Source: Pachysolen tannophilus NRRL Y-2460 (taxonomy: Eukaryota > Ascomycota > Pichiomycetes > Alaninales > Pachysolenaceae). Taken from it: DNA of 64,000 nt. Both the position numbers and the translations under genes were made by a program. Location: the NCBI GenBank assembly GCA_001661245.1, contig KV454015.1, positions 553,583 to 617,582 of the forward strand, in the 5' to 3' direction. Each line of letters begins with the position of its first letter. The first letter of the stretch is position 1. Below, piece by piece: positions 58,001 to 64,000 of this stretch. Under the pieces are notes generated by a model. That model was not told where the DNA came from. It made no database searches and was given only the letters and a program-made list of their open reading frames with translations.

Positions 58001-60838
58001 ATTCAGTCAAAATGGTTGATCAAAGATTCAGATCAAGATTCAATGATTTACCATAGTATTCATTGGTCTTTGGAGGTATTTTCGTCTGCATATGATCTCG
58101 ATTCGGCAAGGTTAGCTATTGGGAACTTGGTGAGGTGTTTTCAGTTTATATGGAATGATGTCTATTCAAATGATAATAACCTGAAAGAAGAAAGGACTTA
58201 CTTACTTCGTTGTTGTGTTAGATTATTACCAATAATATCTAAAGCATTTAACAAATATAACAAGTATTGTAAGATTCAAAAATTGTTCAAGACAAAGAGG
58301 ACTTTCACCCATTTATTCCAATTGGAATATCCATTTGTTGAGCATACAATGGATTCTATTGTAACTAAAGAATTTTTTGTTGAATTATTAATCGAATTTT
58401 CAACTCTATTTATATACATTTCCAAATTCTTGAAAAAAGTTGTTGATATTGAAAAAGGTTTTGATTTCATAAAATTTGATGAAAAAGATGCCCATTTTAT
58501 TCTGAATGATCAAAATAACTATTTCACTATGCTGTTATCTGAGACTGATGTTCTTTCGATCGTCCAAGCTTCTAAAATTATTAGCAGGGGTAGTTTTTAT
58601 CCTTCTAATAAATGGTTATCATTAAATGCGGTCTTGACGGAAAGCTCTTACACAATATTAGAAATGTTGAAGTATAACATGATTAACCAATATATTCCTC
58701 CTCAGGATGACCTGAAAATTTTTGATAAAGCTCTTTGGGGAACATATTTGAAAACAATTTACAAGATTTCAACTTTAAAAACAGTTGCTTATGAACAACT
58801 ATCCGATATTCCTAGAAAGGCCTGTCATCAACTTCTTGGAGATTTAAGGACGAGATCAGCTACATTAATTGCCGAAGTGTGGGACTCGCTTGCTACAGAA
58901 ACTTCAAAAGAAAATTATATGAGATTTAAGTTAAAAAGATTTGGTGGCTATCAAATGGAATTTATTTCGAACAATAACGGAATATTAAATGATAACTTAT
59001 TATTAGGCTTTCAGAAACATGAAAAGTGCCAGGTCCTTGGTGCTAAGATTTGTTGGGATATCATTGTAGCAGAATGGCTTTTAAAAGAAAGCTTGGATGA
59101 TTTAGGAAAAGAAACATTAATTGGTTTATATGATTTATTTCACTCTGAATCTTATAAACCTGCCGTTACTGAATTGAAATTATTCATAGATCTTTTGAAG
59201 AAAACCGTAATGGTTGATCCTGAGGATGAGGCTTTTAAAGCAATTTTTAATTATGCGGGAAAATGTGCTGAATTCTTATTTGTATTAGATGATTTGAGAA
59301 ATGTACCATTATCAGATGAATTTGATGATGATAGAACATTCCACAAACTAAATATTTTAGGGTTCCTATTACAAATCAACAGTCCAGAATTGTTATACGG
59401 ATTCATCGATGAAATGTATCAAACTAACATTTCAAAAGGTAATTATGTTCAGGCAGCATTGAGTTTAGAGTTATTAGCAGATACCTATGATTGGTCTTTA
59501 CATACTTTATTGCTGCCTATTTCTAAACCAAGTTTCCCTCAACAGACTCCATTTGAAAGAAAGGAATCTTTATATAGGTTAATTGGACATAATTATGCAA
59601 AGGGGAATAGTTTGGAGCAAGCAGTGGAAGTTTATAAAGAGTTAAGAGACTCTTACGAAAACATCACCTTGGATTTACGTGGATTGGCTTACGTAAATGG
59701 CAAGTTATCAAAAATATATGAAAATTTGGAAAATATTGATAGAATAATGCCAGCTTATTTCAAAGTTTCATTTATTGGTCGAGGATTCCCAAAAACAGTC
59801 AGAGGTAAACATTTCATTTATCAAGGGTTACCATTTGAACAGTTATCATCTATTCAGGATAGATTATCTAGGGTATATCCAGGTTCTAGAACTGTTACCA
59901 AGGATTCAGAAATACTGAAATTGGTTAGTGAATCACCTTTAGGAAAATACTTACACATTACTTCTGTTGATCCAGGAAAAGGATTTCAAACGGAGACTGC
60001 TCATGCCTCATACAGTGCTAGACGCTATTTACAAAATAAAAACTTGATACATTTCACAACAGTTAAAAGATTGCCTGGTGCTTCTGGAATCACAGATTTA
60101 TGGAGTGAAGAGATTACTTATGAGACATATTTGACATTTCCAGCTTTAATGAACAGGAGTGAAATTAAAGATACTAAAACTACGAAATTGTCTCCATTGG
60201 AAAATGGTTATAGAATGATTGTTACTAAGAATCAAGATTTGGCTAACATTGAATTGATTATATGTAATGCTTTTAGAGAAAAATTGGATGTTCAATCTTT
60301 TTTCAATGACTTGTCTAGACAAGTATCAGGTACTGTTGATTCACCTGTTAATGGAGGTGTTGGTCAATATCGTGTATTCTTTGATGATCCTACATATAAA
60401 TCTGAAGTGTATGCGGAGAAAGTTCAAAGTTTGAAAAATGCTTTCAATGATTTAGCAATTATCCTTAATCGATGCTTAGACTTACATGGTAAGTTAGTTC
60501 CTGCACAATTAAGAGCATCTCATGATTCATTGGTTGAACTTTACAAGAAAAATTTCAAAGAAGAAATTGAAAATTTAAATATTATCATTCGTAACAGTAA
60601 TTACACAAATGGTGATGATCTTTCAACGTATGATGGATTTGCTCCTTCTTTTTACAGCAGTGGTGCTTCGTCGAGTTTAACAAGAATTAGAACTGGGAAC
60701 TCGTATACTTCAGACTCTGCTTCAGATACATCATCTTCAGGAACAGGAAGAATTTCTGGTGTTGAATCTTTTTACGATAACTCAACCACATCTACACGTC
60801 GCAACCCATTAAACTGGAGACAAGCACGTCATATCTAA
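55037..60838 (+). CDS. DCK1: DOCK-family Rho/Rac GEF Dck1
   Basis: This is a 1933-aa protein, the same size as S. cerevisiae Dck1 (YLR422W, 1932 aa). An N-terminal SH3-like segment (YPGDQVYIFETNGIQWARGYI) and a C2/DHR-1 region (about 535-690) are followed by a long helical region and a C-terminal DHR-2 domain (about 1360-1830). DHR-2 segments are FFDDPTYKSEVYAEKVQSL, LPFEQLSSIQDRLSRVYPGS and AQLRASHDSLVELYKKNF. With Lmo1 it activates a Rho/Rac-type GTPase (Rac1 in Candida, Rho5 in S. cerevisiae), acting in filamentation and in oxidative or cell-wall stress. The C-terminus is Ser/Thr-rich. Confidence 0.93.
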   Translation: MTSGWVPTSSITYGRAISSFLPLDQPNLRKLENVYKNIYPGDQVYIFETNGIQWARGYIVSQPTPSDFSSSVINLNKLPDRKVQIGIFPMSIITVIEQLAITKYDDSESLDAIGKPSEFDVVPRILDTELFNEVAINGEGTLDFATSKHPKPQLPLSNKREDLIDEIKSATLFLVSHIYALYSLGEFQLFNKLVELYSELDDIRLTLGNDLCTKNERIYLKKEASALLTKISKYLASRGKLNKFEEKEKDRLALGDVSGYEAILARSPETGELLASSDIRTVATTASDLSKNASPYLLVMNQLLYALSSGYPNTNLAADLSPQTRNRLERIPLSNILVDFKSVISSSVHIPKGFMSMTAYLFLRNKKRALTEAFAIKIDASQELLLENVSAALFKNIPSTEVDNNGKVYLVALLTEEIDLSGYQKHLDLNTIKKGIAAGVTDISRIFSRHKGALASGQSHQFTVKLYGSYIGPDDNVNATPVTKNNGWGEVVERIIHGSNVGIAINPRAERIIVSIKEIQDEALLNEKFEHLDETTNVSSSALIPIRTLLFDPLSDSYERVHIRLLRINLIQKVSDSLKDSFLSIHFTSDNENFKFKRATNEAPTSTWACVSVVEDEVIGEIISLVGLSTLQTNHLGDSFIIKLFSNGVLRCEGKILFRKNGQIYDSDGKSKTIKLFSVISPGPEIGTIELATEYIGTHYNMDPVILNVFNWKLIFNSTENLEQCEQDVIVLLNELHKKPLDAYIKFFPKLLLSLFNLFNFSYSTKLSNILTKKIFESVVHLLDFVILKQDQYIYLFDDFCEKYAKNTSVTLGFFQLGAEIYNNANKVWSHISRQYARVAPLLFKMSVICNKDENELLKQGFYSLHIAMLNFLKFVDEKLLSEQVLILDNFFYYLEAIKPLYSKGEIWNLCVKVIESLGLRGLGAKDEADAILSKLRKKDENGSTRNLIHSKNSRAETGATAATAILAKKKNEEHKLIIAKMLLIGQCIQSKWLIKDSDQDSMIYHSIHWSLEVFSSAYDLDSARLAIGNLVRCFQFIWNDVYSNDNNLKEERTYLLRCCVRLLPIISKAFNKYNKYCKIQKLFKTKRTFTHLFQLEYPFVEHTMDSIVTKEFFVELLIEFSTLFIYISKFLKKVVDIEKGFDFIKFDEKDAHFILNDQNNYFTMLLSETDVLSIVQASKIISRGSFYPSNKWLSLNAVLTESSYTILEMLKYNMINQYIPPQDDLKIFDKALWGTYLKTIYKISTLKTVAYEQLSDIPRKACHQLLGDLRTRSATLIAEVWDSLATETSKENYMRFKLKRFGGYQMEFISNNNGILNDNLLLGFQKHEKCQVLGAKICWDIIVAEWLLKESLDDLGKETLIGLYDLFHSESYKPAVTELKLFIDLLKKTVMVDPEDEAFKAIFNYAGKCAEFLFVLDDLRNVPLSDEFDDDRTFHKLNILGFLLQINSPELLYGFIDEMYQTNISKGNYVQAALSLELLADTYDWSLHTLLLPISKPSFPQQTPFERKESLYRLIGHNYAKGNSLEQAVEVYKELRDSYENITLDLRGLAYVNGKLSKIYENLENIDRIMPAYFKVSFIGRGFPKTVRGKHFIYQGLPFEQLSSIQDRLSRVYPGSRTVTKDSEILKLVSESPLGKYLHITSVDPGKGFQTETAHASYSARRYLQNKNLIHFTTVKRLPGASGITDLWSEEITYETYLTFPALMNRSEIKDTKTTKLSPLENGYRMIVTKNQDLANIELIICNAFREKLDVQSFFNDLSRQVSGTVDSPVNGGVGQYRVFFDDPTYKSEVYAEKVQSLKNAFNDLAIILNRCLDLHGKLVPAQLRASHDSLVELYKKNFKEEIENLNIIIRNSNYTNGDDLSTYDGFAPSFYSSGASSSLTRIRTGNSYTSDSASDTSSSGTGRISGVESFYDNSTTSTRRNPLNWRQARHI

Positions 60839-61169
60839 TCCAGATTTAGCTTCTTTTTTTTTTTTTTGACCTTTACTGTTGTTTAAAATTTATTTGTCCT
60901 GTGGATCAAATATTATTTATTTATTTATTTTTTTAATTTTTTTTTTTTCCTTTCTTTTTTTTCAGTTCTCAGTTCTATAACGTACTTTTCATTTTTCTTC
61001 TCCGAAACGATTCAATCATTCTCTTTTTCTTTTCACAAACTTTAACAAGAGACTTTTTATACCAGCTTTTTAATTACTTTGATTTCTTTGAACTATTAGA
61101 ATAGAGACTTTATATTTAAACGGTGTTGTTGGCTTAGAAAAATACATATGTAGAGGCACGGTAAAGTGG

Positions 61170-61394
61170 TCAACAAGATAGATTGAACCTTTTCCCACTA
61201 GGTCCACCATGGATACCATCTCCATTAGATTCATTAGATCCAACAGGGCCAGCAAGACCTCTCCGACTTCCTAAATAAGAAGCTTCTTTTTTTGGGTGTT
61301 TCTTTTTTGCCGTTAACCGCTGCAGACTTCCTAATGCGGAAATTAGTTTTTGAACTTCCTTTTTCAGGTCATTTTCAATTTTTTTTTTTTTTTT
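61170..61394 (-). other. Open minus-strand frame of 74 codons without ATG
   Basis: Within the 718-bp gap 60839-61556 a frame runs from just below a TAA at 61395-61397 (at the edge of an 18-T run) to TGA at 61170-61172. It reads a lysine run, then KKEVQKLISALGSLQRL and a Gly/Ser-rich end (GSRRGLAGPVGSNESNGDG). No ATG is in frame, and two CTG codons are present, unusual here. It could be a 3' exon or a decayed gene. The rest of the gap is T-rich. Confidence 0.25.
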
Positions 61395-61556
61395 TTAAAA
61401 TGCTGAAGAAGAAAAAGAATTTTGGAGAAAAGTAATATAACATTGATTTTATTGGGAACAAAAAGAATTTAAACGATTTATCTTAAATTAATTAATAAGT
61501 TTTAAAATATATATCAATTAAATTAAAAAGTTTGATTTTGAAATTGCAAATACAAT

Positions 61557-61979
61557 ATGTTTAGATTAGTAACTCGTTCATTAAGCTATCGTCCTCTGAC
61601 TGTTATTAGAGCTGCTACCGCTGTTGCTCGTCCAGTTACTCCATTGGCAACAAGGTTTATCTCACAATCAGCTATTCGTTTCAACCTTTCACAAGATGCT
61701 TCGATGTTGACCAAAGAAGATGTTTTAGCTAGAAGTGTTCAAGTTTTAAAAGGTTTTGATGTTAAAACTCAAGATATTACGATGGATTCGAAATTTCAAC
61801 AAGATTTAGGTTTTGATTCATTAGATGCTAATGATGCTTTAGTTGCCTTGGAAGAAGAATTTGATGTAGTCTTTGACGACAAATTTGCAAATGAAGTTAA
61901 GACCGTTGGAGAAGCTGTTGACTATGTCTTGGCTAATTATATACCTCCACAGCAAACTCTTGACCGTGCTTTACGTTAA
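61557..61979 (+). CDS. ACP1: Mitochondrial acyl carrier protein
   Basis: This is a 140-aa protein with an Arg-rich mitochondrial presequence (MFRLVTRSLSYRPLTVIRAA, first ~40 residues) and one ACP domain. The phosphopantetheine site is DLGFDSLDANDALVALEEEF, where Ser of DSLD carries the prosthetic group. It serves mitochondrial type-II fatty-acid and lipoate synthesis and, in many yeasts, respiratory complex I (NDUFAB1-type) and LYR-protein assembly. The T-rich gap 61980-62528 after it holds no recognisable gene. Confidence 0.95.
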   Translation: MFRLVTRSLSYRPLTVIRAATAVARPVTPLATRFISQSAIRFNLSQDASMLTKEDVLARSVQVLKGFDVKTQDITMDSKFQQDLGFDSLDANDALVALEEEFDVVFDDKFANEVKTVGEAVDYVLANYIPPQQTLDRALR

Positions 61980-62528
61980 GGGTAATTAAATAAAAGATTA
62001 TTCCACACAAGAAAGAACCATCCATTTTAGCAAGAGACAAAAGCAAAGAAAGGTTCAGGGGGAGAGAAAGACGTTTTCTACTTATTTATTTATCTTTTTT
62101 CTTTTTTCTTTTTTTTTTTTTTTTTAACTTTTCCTCCCTTGATATTCCAGGTTTTTTCCTTTTCTTTTTTTTTTTTTTTTTTGTTTGTTTTGTTTCTAGC
62201 AATTCTTGGTAGGTATATAGTTTTAAAATTTTAACAATCTGTAATTAGTGAATTATTTAAGAAGAATCAAAGGTAGAATAGAAGTGAAAACTTGAAAAGT
62301 GAAAAATGAATGAATAAATATCTAAGTTTTTAATGGAATTTATAAAGAATTATTAATTAAATTAAATTATATTAATAATAACAGGTCGTGCACTCAAAAC
62401 TCAACAAATGTTGATATTTTTTTAGTTGGTGAACAAAGTAAGATAATAAATATAAAATAAAATCAGTATTGATTTCAATTGTTCAATTGTTGCTTATTAT
62501 AGAAATTTAAAAATCAATATTGGCTATA

Positions 62529-63725
62529 ATGGGAAGTTCAAGTGTAATTGATAGCGAGAAGATGAATAAAAATGTTGGTAGTGGTGATGGTGAACCGGAG
62601 GTGAATGTGGACGGAGAAGAACGGGAATTATTTTCTCATTCTGATGATAACGGAGATGATGATGATGATGATGATGATGGAGATGACAACGGGTTACATG
62701 GATCATCTGAGCATAATCAGGCACTGGGTGATGGTTCTGAGAATAAGGGTGATAATAATTTCAGTTTTGCAGGATCAGTAATTCCAGATCCGCATATTGA
62801 TTTAATTGAAGCCGATAAAGATTTAACTGCAGATTATCCTTTAGATTCCGAATATATCCAATTAATTCATTTAAAAATACGGTTGTTGGAAGATTTACAT
62901 TTGGAAAAATTTGAAAAATTGATTAGTATATGTTTAAGACAAAATCTCATTGATACTATGGCACCTTTAAAATATTTAAAAAATAAAGAAAAAATTGAAG
63001 AATTGGATTTTTATGATAATAGAATTAATCATATAAGTAAACATATTAATGAATTTCCAAATTTAAAAATATTAGATTTATCATTTAATAAGATAAAACA
63101 TATTAAAAATCTTAAAAATTTGGAAAATTTAGAAAATTTATATTTAGTTCAAAATAAAATTGAAACTATTGAAAATTTAGAAAAATTAATAAAATTAACT
63201 AGTCTTGAATTAGGTGGTAATAAAATTAAAAAAATTAGTGAAAATTTAAATTATTTAACAAATTTACAAGAATTATGGTTAGGTAAAAATAGAATTTATG
63301 AATTAGAAAATTTAGATAATTTAAGAAATCTTAAAATATTATCAATTCAAGCAAATAGAATAACAAAATTAAAAAATTTATCAAAATTAATTAATCTTGA
63401 AGAATTATATATTTCAAATAATGGAATTGAAACTTTAGAAGGTTTAGAAAATTGTGAAAAATTAACAATAATTGATATAACATCAAATAAAATTAAAAAA
63501 TTATCATGTTTAAGTCATTTAATTAATTTAACAGATTTATGGTGTTCTTATAATTATATTTCAGATTTTAAAAATGTTGAACAAGAATTACAAAAATTAC
63601 CAAACTTGGAATGCGTATATTTTGAGCATAATCCTTTACAAACAGATAATCCAACTTCCTATAGAAGAAAATTAAAAATTATCATACCCCAATTGAAAAA
63701 AATAGATGCTACATTCTGTAATTGA
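62529..63725 (+). CDS. SDS22: PP1 regulatory subunit Sds22, leucine-rich repeat protein
   Basis: The ATG at 62529 (MGSSSVIDSEKMNKN) gives 398 aa. After an acidic, Asp-rich N-terminus (GAT microsatellite) come about 11-12 SDS22-type LRRs of 22 residues (e.g. LENLENLYLVQNKIETIENL, LTNLQELWLGKNRIYELENL) and an LRR cap (LECVYFEHNPLQ). It binds the catalytic subunit Glc7 (PP1) and controls its maturation and nuclear location. Confidence 0.95.
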   Translation: MGSSSVIDSEKMNKNVGSGDGEPEVNVDGEERELFSHSDDNGDDDDDDDDGDDNGLHGSSEHNQALGDGSENKGDNNFSFAGSVIPDPHIDLIEADKDLTADYPLDSEYIQLIHLKIRLLEDLHLEKFEKLISICLRQNLIDTMAPLKYLKNKEKIEELDFYDNRINHISKHINEFPNLKILDLSFNKIKHIKNLKNLENLENLYLVQNKIETIENLEKLIKLTSLELGGNKIKKISENLNYLTNLQELWLGKNRIYELENLDNLRNLKILSIQANRITKLKNLSKLINLEELYISNNGIETLEGLENCEKLTIIDITSNKIKKLSCLSHLINLTDLWCSYNYISDFKNVEQELQKLPNLECVYFEHNPLQTDNPTSYRRKLKIIIPQLKKIDATFCN

Positions 63726-63729
63726 AATA

Positions 63730-63768
63730 CTCACTCAACTCACTCAACTCACTCAACTCACTCACTCA
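63730..63768. repeat. CTCACTCAA minisatellite
   Basis: Three exact 9-bp CTCACTCAA units, then CTCACTCACTCA, start 5 bp after the SDS22 stop codon, in its presumed 3' UTR. Confidence 0.85.
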
Positions 63769-63792
63769 TTTACTTTACTTACTATTGAAAAA

Positions 63793-63802
63793 GGTAGTGC
63801 GC
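63793..63802 (-). promoter_or_regulatory. GCGCACTACC element (minus orientation)
   Basis: GGTAGTGCGC here is the reverse complement of GCGCACTACC, another copy of the recurrent word. It is followed by an (AAT)n tract at 63819-63844. No gene is recognised from 63726 to the window end. Confidence 0.4.
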
Positions 63803-64000
63803 AAAACTCATCTGCAACAATAATAATAATAATAATAATAATAACAAAAATATATAATAACGATAATAATAACGGACAAAAAGAAAAAATAAAACGCGGG
63901 ATATATTATTCATCAATCAATTAATAAACTTTTTTCTTTTTTTTTTTTTTTTTTTCTTAAAATCTTGGTCTTAATTATTAAATGAGAACCATGTCATTTT

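Overview
The window is nuclear DNA from a budding yeast, most likely a Candida-type member of the CTG clade. The evidence is strong A+T richness with long poly(A)/poly(T) tracts, compact gene spacing, Asn/Gln/Ser-rich coding microsatellites and few short introns with near-consensus signals (GTATGT or GTAAGT donors, TACTAAC-like branch sites). Gene content also fits: a Candida-like HSP90, an RBT4/PRY-type secreted protein and several fungal Zn2Cys6 regulators. In-frame CTG codons are rare. Reassignment to Ser is inferred, not proven, so translated CTG positions are provisional.

Layout. 1-9.3 kb: the 5' part of a DUF4743/Nudix gene, a hamartin (TSC1) homologue, a Rua1_C-type zinc protein and a peroxisomal ABCD half-transporter (PXA2-like). 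9.5-15.1 kb: two zinc-cluster regulators. 15.3-20.7 kb: ATG101, mitochondrial EF-Tu (TUF1), a tiny spliced gene, an unrecognised 95-aa ORF and GCD7 (eIF2B-beta, with a 3'-terminal intron). 21.2-28.9 kb: SER1, a HUS1/MEC3 clamp gene with an intron, RTP1 (frame broken in a homopolymer), YAR1 and SUI3. 29.2-43.1 kb: a MARCH5-like RING-CH membrane protein, a CAP-domain secreted protein with a ~3 kb upstream gap, SRP68, an unrecognised 153-aa protein, PEX6 and a C2H2 regulator. 43.9-63.7 kb: HSP90 (frame broken in an A7 run), CIN2 (intron), IQG1, RPN13, a CinA-C domain protein, DCK1, ACP1 and SDS22.

The genes are mostly unrelated housekeeping neighbours, with some themes. TSC1 and ATG101, both absent from S. 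cerevisiae, belong to the TORC1-autophagy axis. PXA2 and PEX6 serve peroxisomes. GCD7 and SUI3 encode parts of the eIF2/eIF2B guanine-exchange system. TUF1 and ACP1 are mitochondrial. IQG1, CIN2, DCK1 and SDS22 concern cytokinesis, tubulin folding, small-GTPase signalling and PP1. No transposon, CRISPR array, rRNA or tRNA could be supported.

The most useful novelties are: a divergent ATG101; a recurring intergenic element, roughly GYGCACTACYTTT; a TTCTCCG array upstream of TSC1; a 31-aa spliced gene; an intron-retention tail in GCD7; and several open minus-strand frames without an ATG. Two conserved genes are broken at homopolymers, which points to residual assembly errors.
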